Of a stretch of DNA of 64,000 nucleotides, positions 25,918 through 32,446 are shown in pieces. The DNA is taken from assembly GCF_000154285.1 (NCBI RefSeq), contig NZ_DS483475.1:186001-250000 (forward strand), written 5' to 3'. The notes under the pieces were generated by a model. It searched no databases. It saw only the letters and a program-made list of their open reading frames with translations, and was not told the origin of the DNA. The stretch comes from Amedibacillus dolichus DSM 3991. GTDB taxonomy: Bacteria > Bacillota_I > Bacilli_A > Erysipelotrichales > Erysipelotrichaceae. Position 1 is the stretch's first letter. Every line of letters begins with the position of its first letter. The position numbers were made by a program, and so were the translations under genes.

Positions 25918-26452
25918 TTTGCTGTTCCTGTTTCGGATATCCGTAGCTATATCGAAGATTTCCTGCTTTATCTACAATGGATAGCTTACTAATTCTTCGT
26001 GAAGCATACTCAATTGCCGAAACCCTAAATTTAACTCCGCTCTTGACTTTGAATTTCCCCTTATCCTCATAAAATTCATTTTCTGATAAGGTTACGTATG
26101 TAAATGGTGCGGTGTATAATTCTCTACCGATGCCCCAATTGAAACAAGCTCTTTTAAAAGCATCGCTCGCTTGCCCTTTCTCCGCTTCTGTATTGCTTTC
26201 CGTTCCTACATCTTGCTTAGAAACCCATTTACCTGTGTTTTCATCAAGTATGGATACAGTGCAATATAATCGATCCCCAATCAACTCATGTTTTCTTTCC
26301 CACCCCATAGGACCGACACTTTCATCAAGAATGTTCATATCACAACGTGCATCTTTATATAGCAATAGGATTGCTCCTACATTCTTGCCTTTTTTTACCG
26401 ATTGCACTCTAACGTCTATTTCATCGGCGCGTAATGTTCTGAATTCTTCCAT
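25910..26452 (-). CDS. Rad52-like single-strand annealing protein
   Basis: 180 residues from ATG 26452, with GAGGTA six bases upstream; the longer start lies in the exonuclease gene. Residues about 86-113 read TESNTEAEKGQASDAFKRAC followed by FNWGIGREL, the core signature of Rad52/Sak-type annealing proteins. With the exonuclease next to it, this is a two-component recombinase. It overlaps the Ref-like gene by 8 bases. Confidence 0.85.
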   Translation of the reverse strand: MEEFRTLRADEIDVRVQSVKKGKNVGAILLLYKDARCDMNILDESVGPMGWERKHELIGDRLYCTVSILDENTGKWVSKQDVGTESNTEAEKGQASDAFKRACFNWGIGRELYTAPFTYVTLSENEFYEDKGKFKVKSGVKFRVSAIEYASRRISKLSIVDKAGNLRYSYGYPKQEQQNG

Positions 26453-26462
26453 ATCTACTACC

Positions 26463-27335
26463 TCACGCTGCATGTTTACTCTTGTAATAAGGGCACCATT
26501 TATTTACATTGCAATAATTCTCGCAACGATTATCCGTTCCTTCACGTTTCACGATACTATGCTTATTATCTAACATCTTGCTGTCAATATATGCCTGTGC
26601 ATCGCCATGTGTCTTAAACACTCTAACTGCTGATTTACGACCTTCCTTCATCACAGCATAGGTATCTTCCTTATGCCATCGCTCTTCCGGAGTACATGCA
26701 GGCAAATCATCATCAGTCATTTGTTCACAATCGCTTAATTCTTCAAAACGGTCATGAATCCATTCATCAATCTGGTTAAATTCTTCTTCAGTAAATTCCC
26801 AATTGATTGGATATACAGGGTGCTGTGGATAATCCCCACCTTGTAAGGCTTTGGTCTTACTATGATCTTTCAACATTGCTACGATTTCTCCACGGTGTGC
26901 ATGAAAACCGATCTTGCGCAGCATCCAGCAATAGATCAGTGTTTGCTTACGATAGTCATCCCAATCATTGAATAATACTTTATTGACCGATGCAGTCTTA
27001 TAATCTGTTACCGTTCCCGTCTTATCATCGTATAGATCAAATATCCCACTCAGCTTATACCCGTTTGTCAATTCGACAACAATTTTATTTTCTTTCAACT
27101 GATTTTCCGTTTCCTGTGATTGTTCCAAGACTCCGTGCACTGCCGTTCCAAAGATAAGCCATATCATTTCCGATACATCTTGTTCTATTTCATTATCATG
27201 CCTGCGTTCCAAAATAGTTTGACACGTTCCCTTCAATAAAGCTGTAACACTATATTGTTTCGGTGTGTATGTATGTTCTCGCATTACCGCTGCCATGATT
27301 GGTTGTGGTAAATTATATTCATTTGTAATTTTCAT
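26463..27335 (-). CDS. PD-(D/E)XK exonuclease, Cas4/AddB-like with Fe-S Cys
   Basis: 290 residues from ATG 27335 (AGGAAG upstream). SGIFD (Asp100) and TDYKTA (Asp111, Lys113) form the PD-(D/E)XK active site, with GTAVH (His67) before it. Cys38 with Cys271, Cys275 and Cys281 give the C...C-x3-C-x5-C layout of Fe-S nucleases such as Cas4 and AddB. It should resect DNA ends for the annealing protein encoded next. Confidence 0.82.
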   Translation of the reverse strand: MKITNEYNLPQPIMAAVMREHTYTPKQYSVTALLKGTCQTILERRHDNEIEQDVSEMIWLIFGTAVHGVLEQSQETENQLKENKIVVELTNGYKLSGIFDLYDDKTGTVTDYKTASVNKVLFNDWDDYRKQTLIYCWMLRKIGFHAHRGEIVAMLKDHSKTKALQGGDYPQHPVYPINWEFTEEEFNQIDEWIHDRFEELSDCEQMTDDDLPACTPEERWHKEDTYAVMKEGRKSAVRVFKTHGDAQAYIDSKMLDNKHSIVKREGTDNRCENYCNVNKWCPYYKSKHAA

Positions 27336-27447
27336 TCTCAAGCTTCCTTTCTTTTTCAATTTCTTCTAAATACTCCGCTTTCATGTCGATCAATTCTTCA
27401 TCAGAATACTTCGGTGCAACATAATCCGGATCACGACGATCAATCAT
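27319..27447 (-). CDS. Small acidic phage protein
   Basis: A 42-residue frame starts at 27447 (ATGA overlap, GAGGAG upstream) and ends in TGA at 27319, overlapping the exonuclease start by 17 bases. Sequence: MIDRRDPDYVAPKYSDEELI, then a charged helix. No family. Coupling on both sides supports translation. Confidence 0.5.
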   Translation of the reverse strand: MIDRRDPDYVAPKYSDEELIDMKAEYLEEIEKERKLENENYK

Positions 27448-27776
27448 AATAACTCCTCAATGGACATTTGCCCTGTATTCTTAAGCTCTTGGCGCATTGT
27501 AGTGCCGACACCGAAACAATGCTTGCCATAGCTTTCCATCATTTTTAAATACTCTTTCTTCTCATCGTCGTTTTCAGCTAACCAATAACCTGCACATGAT
27601 GATGAAGAAATAATCGCAACCCCTTTACGACGCATAGAAGCGATACAAGAACGTACTTTTCTATCATGAGTATTTGTTAGCTGAACTATCGTTTCGCGTC
27701 GCACTGCGTTCGATTTGCCTACCTTAAGACAATTTAAAATTTTATTTTCCGTTTCATCTAAAATAATTTGTTTCAT
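27444..27776 (-). CDS. Winged-helix phage protein
   Basis: 110 residues. RRETIVQLTNTHDRKVRSCI and the ASMRRKGVAIISSSSCAGYW wing are the pattern of phage winged-helix proteins. The remaining tail is charged. It begins in an ATGA overlap with the 3D-domain frame. A DNA-binding or regulatory role is likely. Confidence 0.65.
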   Translation of the reverse strand: MKQIILDETENKILNCLKVGKSNAVRRETIVQLTNTHDRKVRSCIASMRRKGVAIISSSSCAGYWLAENDDEKKEYLKMMESYGKHCFGVGTTMRQELKNTGQMSIEELL

Positions 27777-28057
27777 GGCTGCTCCTTTATATACACTTCT
27801 GTGTAATATACTCCACGCTCAATACTCTCTGCTTCTGTTCCGACGAACACGTCAATCACATTTCCTTTAATTGCACCACCACGATCTTCTACGATATAGA
27901 TATTTCCATTTATCATCACTTCGCTGCCGGCAGGAATGATGTTCCAATCCGTTGCAATGGTTCTGCCCTCTTGTGGCATTGTTCCGGTTGCTGTGATGCC
28001 GCTACAACCGATGCAATCAGCTCCGTAGTGCGTGATTTTGAAGGTGCCTAGTGAAGT
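27773..28057 (-). pseudogene. 3D-domain (murein-active fold) cut off by an in-frame TGA
   Basis: The frame codes for GTFKITHYGADCIGCSG, TATGTMPQEGRTIATDW, IIPAGSEVMING and IVEDRGGAIKG, a full 3D domain as found in murein-active proteins. It follows in the same frame as the 71-residue membrane protein, with only TGA at 28058-28060 between them. No ATG, GTG or TTG lies in the frame before residue 27 of the domain, inside its fold. So it is either a nonsense mutation (for example from a Trp TGG) or a readthrough product. Confidence 0.7.
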
Positions 28058-28273
28058 TCATTTAGCTTCTTCTACCTGTTTCACTTCTTTTAAACTAGCT
28101 AACTCTTGACGAACATCGCTTACCTTTTCTTCTGCAATCATAATTTGATCAATAGCATCTGCAGCTTTATTGGCATTTGAATGTGAAATAATTCCAAGTC
28201 CAAAGTTCAAAGCTACAGAGCAAGTAAGTGATATTGTTAATACTGTAATCTTTCTATCCTTTTTCACGTCCAT
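28058..28273 (-). CDS. Membrane-anchored coiled-coil protein (N-terminal half of 3D protein)
   Basis: 71 residues. Residues 9-28 are a transmembrane helix (TVLTISLTCSVALNFGLG), followed by a coiled-coil (KAADAIDQIMIAEEKVSDVR). The stop TGA is directly continued by an open 3D domain in the same frame. Typical 3D proteins have this order: anchor, coiled-coil, 3D domain. The gene is probably the 5' half of one split or recoded gene. GGGAG lies upstream of the ATG. Confidence 0.65.
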   Translation of the reverse strand: MDVKKDRKITVLTISLTCSVALNFGLGIISHSNANKAADAIDQIMIAEEKVSDVRQELASLKEVKQVEEAK

Positions 28274-28493
28274 GTTTTATCTCCCTTTCCAACAATAATT
28301 TCAACATTCCGTTATCCCTAACATACTCACACACATCTTTGAAACAAAAATACAACCCTCGACTATTCCCCTCTTTAACTACATATACACCTAGCGGACA
28401 ATCACCATATCGAATCCATGTTTGTAATGTTTCTTTGGTAATCTCATGATTCAATATTTCAACTGCTTCACTCGTCTTGATAAACGTACTCAA
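28254..28493 (-). CDS. Helix-turn-helix phage protein
   Basis: 79 residues with TTG start (28493) and AGGTGA upstream. TSEAVEILNHEITKETLQTW followed by IRYGDCPLGVYV is an excisionase/MerR-like DNA-binding region. Overlaps both neighbours. Possibly regulatory; role unknown. Confidence 0.55.
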   Translation of the reverse strand: MSTFIKTSEAVEILNHEITKETLQTWIRYGDCPLGVYVVKEGNSRGLYFCFKDVCEYVRDNGMLKLLLEREIKHGREKG

Positions 28494-28939
28494 AACTCTT
28501 CACCTACATTTATAAGATTTCTGACAATTTCATAAATTTTATAGAGGGTTGGCAGTGTGTTTTCTTTAAATAACAATTCTTCTTCCGTTGTTCGTTGCCC
28601 ATCTGCGTACATTTGATAAATTTCATGAAAGACCTTTTCCATATCATCAGCAGCCTTTCCACTCATAAAGCCAAGCGTCTGCAAATCTCTTTGACAATAC
28701 CCGTTCGGGTTCTTGCATCTGCCAATAGGACATTCCTGTGCGCAATATCTATCGCGCATATTCAAATCATGAAGATAAGCAGATAAGCTAACAACAAATT
28801 CCGGTGGAGCATTTCTATCGCTCATATAGTTATAAACAGTTGATTCACTTGTACTGCAAGCTTCCGCAATCTTTCTAACACTAAATGTGTCTTTGTCTTT
28901 TCCTTGCGCCTTCAAAATGGCGTCTCTTATTAAATTCAA
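28490..28939 (-). CDS. Helix-turn-helix regulator with Cys motif
   Basis: 149 residues with a TTG start at 28939, seven bases after AAAGGAG; the longer frame lies in the upstream gene. Residues 15-45 read DTFSVRKIAEACSTSESTVY and NYMSDRNAPPE, a helix-turn-helix. Then CAQECPIGRCKNPNGYCQRD has four Cys that may bind metal. The C-terminus is helical. Likely an early phage regulator. Confidence 0.6.
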   Translation of the reverse strand: MNLIRDAILKAQGKDKDTFSVRKIAEACSTSESTVYNYMSDRNAPPEFVVSLSAYLHDLNMRDRYCAQECPIGRCKNPNGYCQRDLQTLGFMSGKAADDMEKVFHEIYQMYADGQRTTEEELLFKENTLPTLYKIYEIVRNLINVGEEF

Positions 28940-28940
28940 T

Positions 28941-29282
28941 TTACTTCTCCTTTCGCTCCGTCTGAATAAGGTTACTTTCATCACCTTTGCTAAATGCCTC
29001 TATCACTTTGATACAAAGCGTTTCAGCAATATTGGCAGCTTCCTCAAATCTAGTTTCAGGAATATCTTTTGACTTCTTATAGCCAAGCAAATAAGCTGTC
29101 ATACGTCGGATAACTTCCCAAGTAGACCCCATATTGATTCTTATTAGCTGTTCCCAATACTTACGTTGGACAGAAACAAGCGGTTTGTTATAAACAGATA
29201 TTTTCTTTTCCGCTAATATTTCTATCTTAATTTGTTCTTTCAATTCTTCTAACTGCTCTTTTGTTAAAGTGATTTCTTCCAT
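28941..29282 (-). CDS. Hypothetical early phage protein
   Basis: 113 residues. N-terminal coiled-coil (LTKEQLEELKEQIKIEILAE), then VQRKYWEQLIRINMGSTWEV, a phrase common in early phage proteins. The start has AGGAGG and the mRNA leader carries the early promoter. First gene of the leftward operon. Not recognised further. Confidence 0.6.
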   Translation of the reverse strand: MEEITLTKEQLEELKEQIKIEILAEKKISVYNKPLVSVQRKYWEQLIRINMGSTWEVIRRMTAYLLGYKKSKDIPETRFEEAANIAETLCIKVIEAFSKGDESNLIQTERKEK

Positions 29283-29330
29283 ATAAAAAACCTCCTGTTT
29301 TCCTTTCCATAATCAAAGAACTCAAAGAGG

Positions 29331-29359
29331 TTGTTTAATATACACTAAGATGTTATAAT
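29331..29359 (+). promoter_or_regulatory. Promoter of hairpin RNA 1
   Basis: TTGTTT (29331-29336), 17 bases, TATAAT (29354-29359). It overlaps the opposing early promoter almost completely, so the two probably exclude each other. Confidence 0.65.
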
Positions 29360-29364
29360 TTCAG
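29337..29364 (-). promoter_or_regulatory. Candidate leftward early promoter
   Basis: On the minus strand CTGAAA (29359-29364), 16 bases and TATATT (29337-29342). It would start the early operon that begins with the 113-residue gene. The -35 is imperfect. Confidence 0.45.
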
Positions 29365-29365
29365 C

Positions 29366-29439
29366 GTAATCCTTAACCTCGTTGAGGGTTGCTCTGTGAG
29401 TAGCACATGACTATTTGGCGATAGGTGCTACTCTTTTTT
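29366..29439 (+). ncRNA. Hairpin RNA 1, facing RHH gene 1
   Basis: About 74 nt. A short hairpin AACCTC-gtt-GAGGGTT is followed by a terminator hairpin GAGTAGCAC/GTGCTACTC (29398-29433) with an 18-base loop and a T-tract. The loop contains TTTGGCGA, exactly complementary to TCGCCAAA in the loop of RNA 2. The T-tract overlaps the stop codon of the opposing RHH gene. No coding potential is seen. Confidence 0.55.
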
Positions 29440-29596
29440 ATTTAAGTAGTTTACTAACAACATAATCCGTTAAGGACATTCCGCTTTTTTTTGCGTTTGA
29501 TAAAATCTTTTCTTTTTCTTCCTTAGTCAGTCTTATGTTCAGCCTTTCATTCCTAGGGTTTTCTACTTTAGGTCTACCCATAGTTTTGTTTGTCAT
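29438..29596 (-). CDS. Ribbon-helix-helix DNA-binding protein 1
   Basis: A 52-residue frame from ATG 29596 (GGAGG upstream) to TAA 29438. Starts MTNKTMGRPKVENPRNERLN, then IRLTKEEKEKILSNAKKSGM: a GRP-type N-arm and a CopG/MobC-like ribbon-helix-helix. Similar to the second RHH protein at 29859. It ends inside the T-tract of RNA 1. Probably represses local promoters. Confidence 0.72.
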   Translation of the reverse strand: MTNKTMGRPKVENPRNERLNIRLTKEEKEKILSNAKKSGMSLTDYVVSKLLK

Positions 29597-29755
29597 GGTC
29601 CTCCTTTCTGACTATTTGGCTACCCATAATATACTATATACTTTTTGGGTTGTCAATTAGTCTTAGGATTATTTTTGAAATTAACATCTTAGGATATAAA
29701 AAACCTCCTGTTCACAATTTGTGGAAAATTGCCCAAGAGGTTGCACATTTCGTAT

Positions 29756-29784
29756 TTGAAAATGTATATCGAAAATGATATACT
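29756..29784 (+). promoter_or_regulatory. Promoter of hairpin RNA 2
   Basis: TTGAAA (29756-29761), 17 bases, TATACT (29779-29784). AAGAGGTTGCAC before it and GTGCAATCTCTT after it form a near-perfect 12-base inverted repeat that flanks the promoter, possibly a split operator. Confidence 0.65.
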
Positions 29785-29789
29785 ATTTG

Positions 29790-29860
29790 TGCAATCTCTT
29801 GAGATTGTAGTTGAGGTACATGACCTTAGTCGCCAAACTTACTTCATGTGCCTCTCTTTT
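29790..29860 (+). ncRNA. Hairpin RNA 2, facing RHH gene 2
   Basis: About 71 nt. CAATCTC-tt-GAGATTG (29792-29807) and then a terminator hairpin GAGGTACATGA/TCATGTGCCTC (29813-29854) with a 20-base loop and T-rich end. Same order as RNA 1. The loop holds TCGCCAAA (29830-29837), complementary to the loop of RNA 1. The T-tract overlaps the stop codon of RHH gene 2. Confidence 0.55.
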
Positions 29861-30032
29861 ATTTTGCTTTCTTGATTAGTTGTCTGATGAGTTCAGCATA
29901 ACTAATCTTTTTTTGTTCACATAAGACATCGAGTTTGTTTTTTGTATCTTCATCAATTTTAATCTGTAATCTTATGTCTTTGGGTTTTCCTATAATAGGA
30001 CGCCCCATTTTCTTTTTTGTAGCACCTGCCAT
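29859..30032 (-). CDS. Ribbon-helix-helix DNA-binding protein 2
   Basis: 57 residues from ATG 30032, AGGAG four bases upstream; an earlier in-frame start is less likely. Starts MAGATKKKMGRPIIGKPKDI, then RLQIKIDEDTKNKLDVLCEQ. The same GRP arm and ribbon-helix-helix as RHH 1, so the modules are duplicates. Its promoter carries a TACACAT/ATGTGTA inverted repeat that may be its own operator. Confidence 0.72.
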   Translation of the reverse strand: MAGATKKKMGRPIIGKPKDIRLQIKIDEDTKNKLDVLCEQKKISYAELIRQLIKKAK

Positions 30033-30051
30033 TTCACTCCTTTCCCTCACT

Positions 30052-30113
30052 TACACATAGATGTGTACCTTAGTGCCTACTAATATAATAATATAGGTGT
30101 GTAAGTAAGTCAA
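30052..30113 (-). promoter_or_regulatory. Promoter and operator of RHH gene 2
   Basis: On the minus strand TTGACT (30108-30113), 17 bases, TATTAT (30085-30090). TACACAT-ag-ATGTGTA (30052-30067) lies downstream and a half-site TGTGTA (30098-30103) within the spacer, fitting autorepression. Confidence 0.65.
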
Positions 30114-30155
30114 GGCTTTTATATGGATTTTGAAGAAATGCTATATTTTTATATA

Positions 30156-30210
30156 ATACGTAACTTTTACGTATAAATATATTGACATACGTATATAATA
30201 CGTATATAAT
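30156..30210 (+). promoter_or_regulatory. hicAB promoter with operators
   Basis: TTGACA (30182-30187), 17 bases, TATAAT (30205-30210): a perfect consensus promoter. ATACGTAA/TTACGTAT forms an inverted repeat upstream (30156-30174), and ATACGTAT occurs at 30187 and 30198, 11 bases apart within the promoter. HicB commonly autoregulates from such sites. Confidence 0.75.
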
Positions 30211-30236
30211 ATAAGTGTGATGAGGAGGTACAACAT

Positions 30237-30428
30237 ATGCCAATGACGTCTAAGGAAATGTGTAAACTCCTTAAGAAGAATGGCTTCATTGAAATGAAAC
30301 ATGCTCCTACGGGACATCGTAAATTTCATAATCCTACTTCTAAAAGGACTACCATAGTTCCTTATCACAACAAAGAATTGGGAAAAGGCTTAGAACAAGC
30401 CATTCTCAAGCAGGCGGGACTTAAATAA
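30237..30428 (+). CDS. hicA: HicA-type mRNA interferase toxin
   Basis: 63 residues. MPMTSKEMCKLLKKNGFIEM and GHRKFHNPTSKRTTIVPYHN are the HicA double-stranded RNA-binding-like fold; His27 is in the catalytic position. GGAGG lies upstream. The toxin cleaves mRNA and is held by HicB, encoded 38 bases after. Complete length suggests it is active. Confidence 0.92.
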   Translation: MPMTSKEMCKLLKKNGFIEMKHAPTGHRKFHNPTSKRTTIVPYHNKELGKGLEQAILKQAGLK

Positions 30429-30466
30429 GTCCTCCTGCACTATTTAAGAAAGTGAGGCTAACATTT

Positions 30467-30874
30467 ATGTCTAAATTCTATTATCCTGCTGTATTCCATG
30501 TTGCTGACGATGTAGGAGGCTACTGGGTTGAATTCCCTGATCTTCCGGGGTGTTTCTCTCAAGGAGAACAAATTGAAGATACAATGGAACACGCCAAAGA
30601 AGCTTTAGGTCTTTATCTTGATACAAGCGATGATATTTATGAACGTACCATTCCAGATCCATCATCTATTACGAAAGTAATGGAACAATTCCCTAAAGAA
30701 ATTGTCGTGCTTGTCGAATATGACGATATCAAATACGCTCGTATGTATAAGAACAAAGCAATCAAGAAAACTTTAAGCATTCCCGAATGGCTAAATGATG
30801 AAGCGACCAAAGAAGGCGTTAATTTCTCACAAGCTTTACAGGAAGCTCTCCTCGCTAAATTAAATTTATTATAG
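30467..30874 (+). CDS. hicB: HicB-type antitoxin
   Basis: 135 residues from ATG 30467. The N-terminal RNase H-like part has GYWVEFPDLPGCFSQGEQIE and MEHAKEALGLYLD; the C-terminal part (SIPEWLNDEATKEGVNFSQA) is a DNA-binding helix set. It neutralises HicA and represses the operon. A terminator follows at 30884. Confidence 0.92.
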   Translation: MSKFYYPAVFHVADDVGGYWVEFPDLPGCFSQGEQIEDTMEHAKEALGLYLDTSDDIYERTIPDPSSITKVMEQFPKEIVVLVEYDDIKYARMYKNKAIKKTLSIPEWLNDEATKEGVNFSQALQEALLAKLNLL

Positions 30875-30883
30875 CATTTCTCC

Positions 30884-30908
30884 AGCACTCTTAATTGAGT
30901 GCTTTTTT
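30884..30908 (+). terminator. hicAB terminator
   Basis: AGCACTC-ttaatt-GAGTGCT with a 7-base-pair stem and TTTTTT. Confidence 0.85.
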
Positions 30909-31002
30909 GCAACCTTATTCAGTTTTCAAAGATCTTTATTTTCAATTTGAGAAATAAACAAACCTTTTATCACACTTTGTATATTCCAATATACTGTTTC
31001 TT

Positions 31003-31011
31003 TGATATAAT
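31003..31011 (+). promoter_or_regulatory. Extended -10 promoter of hairpin RNA 3
   Basis: TGATATAAT (extended -10) without a good -35. Transcription would begin near 31018. Confidence 0.45.
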
Positions 31012-31017
31012 ATCAGT

Positions 31018-31099
31018 GTAAACAAAATATGTGTTTTGTTTATTCCTAGGAATGAATCGCTACAACTTTGGTCGGGAGTGCGGTTCATTTTTATTTTTT
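31018..31099 (+). ncRNA. Hairpin RNA 3, facing the Cro-like gene
   Basis: About 82 nt: AAACAAAA/TTTTGTTT hairpin (31020-31041), then the palindrome ATTCCTAGGAAT, then a 10-base-pair hairpin AATGAATCGC/GCGGTTCATT (31051-31089) and TTTTTATTTTTT. The 19-base loop has CTTTGGTCGGG, similar to the loop of RNA 1. It faces a DNA-binding protein gene, as RNAs 1 and 2 do. Confidence 0.45.
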
Positions 31100-31122
31100 A
31101 AGGACATTTGTTTCCTCCTTTC

Positions 31123-31308
31123 TCACGAATAAAACTTAGTCCATTCAAAGCCAAGCAACTTGCCTAGCTTCTGCGCAGTAGCAGGTCTTGGTGTTCTTTC
31201 CCCTCTCTCGTATTTACCAATAAGGGTTGCATCTACACCGATTTCTCTACCTACTTCTGCTTTCGATAAGCCTTTCTTATTACGCTTATCAATAAGCCAT
31301 TCTCTCAA
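31123..31308 (-). CDS. Cro-like small repressor
   Basis: 61 residues with TTG start (AGAGGTG upstream; no ATG in range). GLSKAEVGREIGVDATLIGK followed by YERGERTPRP is an XRE helix-turn-helix, and no dimerisation domain follows. It is divergent from the CI-like gene, with operators between them. Probably the lytic-side regulator. Confidence 0.75.
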   Translation of the reverse strand: MREWLIDKRNKKGLSKAEVGREIGVDATLIGKYERGERTPRPATAQKLGKLLGFEWTKFYS

Positions 31309-31325
31309 TTTATCACCTCTTTTTT

Positions 31326-31448
31326 CAAGACTACTTGTCTTGATATATTTATATTATAAGGACTATTGTCTTGTTTGTCAATTATTTTTGGTCGATTTGT
31401 CTCAAAATAGTAAGCAATATTTAAAAAGACTGATTGTCTTGGTATAAT
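31326..31448. promoter_or_regulatory. CI/Cro operator region with divergent promoters
   Basis: CAAGAC-tactt-GTCTTG (31326-31342), TAAGGACTATTGTCTTG (31357-31373) and AAAGAC-tgatt-GTCTTG (31425-31441) are three related operators. The minus-strand promoter is TTGACA-N17-TATAAT (31376-31381, 31353-31358) with operator 2 in its spacer. The plus-strand -10 TATAAT is at 31443-31448, next to operator 3, with a poor -35. Confidence 0.85.
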
Positions 31449-31466
31449 TTATTAAAGAGGTGTCAT

Positions 31467-31922
31467 ATGTTAGCGGAAAATTTAAAAAAATTAAGAAAAC
31501 AAAAAGAACAAAAAGAACATAGACGCATTTCTAAATCTAATGTTAGTAAAGAATTAGGTTTAGATTTGTCTGCCTATGGAAAATGGGAAAATGGCGACCG
31601 TAATCCTGATATGTTTTCTTTAATAAAATTAGCCAACTATTTTGATGTATCTATTGATTATTTACTGGATAACGAAAAAAGCACTCCCCTATGCGATGAA
31701 GTGCTAGAAATCAATAAGGCTATGGAGAAAGTAAATCAAGAAGATAGACAGCGAATGGTCGAAACATTAAAAGCTGCGTTTCCTTATGCGTTCGATGATT
31801 ATTTATGGGCTATGAATGTCTTGCAACAAAATGATTATGTTATGTATAACAGTATAAAAGCTGGAAATAGTGAATTAAGCAAACAAGATATTATTAGAAT
31901 AGCGAATGAATTGAAAAAGTAA
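31467..31922 (+). CDS. CI-like XRE-family repressor
   Basis: 151 residues from ATG 31467 (GAGGTG). The N-terminal XRE domain (ISKSNVSKELGLDLSAYGKW, then ENGDRNPDMFSLIKLANYFD) binds DNA; the C-terminal part is helical and has no LexA-type Ser-Lys protease. The ImmA-like protease encoded at 33293 may cleave or relieve it upon induction, as in Bacillota elements. Lysogeny repressor is the likely role. Confidence 0.8.
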   Translation: MLAENLKKLRKQKEQKEHRRISKSNVSKELGLDLSAYGKWENGDRNPDMFSLIKLANYFDVSIDYLLDNEKSTPLCDEVLEINKAMEKVNQEDRQRMVETLKAAFPYAFDDYLWAMNVLQQNDYVMYNSIKAGNSELSKQDIIRIANELKK

Positions 31923-31935
31923 GTGGGGGACAAGC

Positions 31936-32388
31936 ATGACAGATGCAGAAGCAAGAGTGTTAATTAACGAATTGAAAGAATTAGTTACGAAACGTTTTGA
32001 AATCCCTCAAATAGGATTATCAAAAGAATACGAGATCAAAGGAATAAATAATCCAAAGTTTAAGTTTATTTTTGTTATGCAAAGAAAAGGAACTGTAAAT
32101 CCTAACAAATGTACGTATATTGTCAGAGATAAGAATACAGGAATAAACTTACTTAGACTAGATATTGGGTCGCGCCCTCACAGAAATCCTAACGGAACAG
32201 TTTTAAATGGACCACATTTGCATATTTATAAAGAAGAATATTATTACACAAATACTAACTTACCCTATGCTATTGAATTTGATATAAACGACCCCTCTTT
32301 AATGGAAAATTGCATAGCTTTCCTAAAAGAATTTAATGTCATAGAATATCCTGTTTTAATTGAACAGCCTGCTCTATTATTAAATTAG
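31936..32388 (+). CDS. DUF6978-like accessory protein
   Basis: 150 residues. LLRLDIGSRPHRNPNGTVLN and GPHLHIYKEEYYYTNTNLPY form a His-containing core (GPHLHIY) that recalls the DUF6978 family. It follows the repressor by 13 bases and precedes the DUF1828-like gene, a recurrent pairing in Bacillota. A toxin-antitoxin or immunity role is possible but not established. Confidence 0.6.
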   Translation: MTDAEARVLINELKELVTKRFEIPQIGLSKEYEIKGINNPKFKFIFVMQRKGTVNPNKCTYIVRDKNTGINLLRLDIGSRPHRNPNGTVLNGPHLHIYKEEYYYTNTNLPYAIEFDINDPSLMENCIAFLKEFNVIEYPVLIEQPALLLN

Positions 32389-32446
32389 TTGTATTTACTT
32401 CACAATGTTGTTGTGTATAATATAAATATAGAGAGGAAGTGAAACC

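Noticed and set aside
28058-28060. UGA read as tryptophan throughout (code 4)
   Set aside because: Many genes here end in TGA, often in ATGA overlaps, so TGA is a normal stop.
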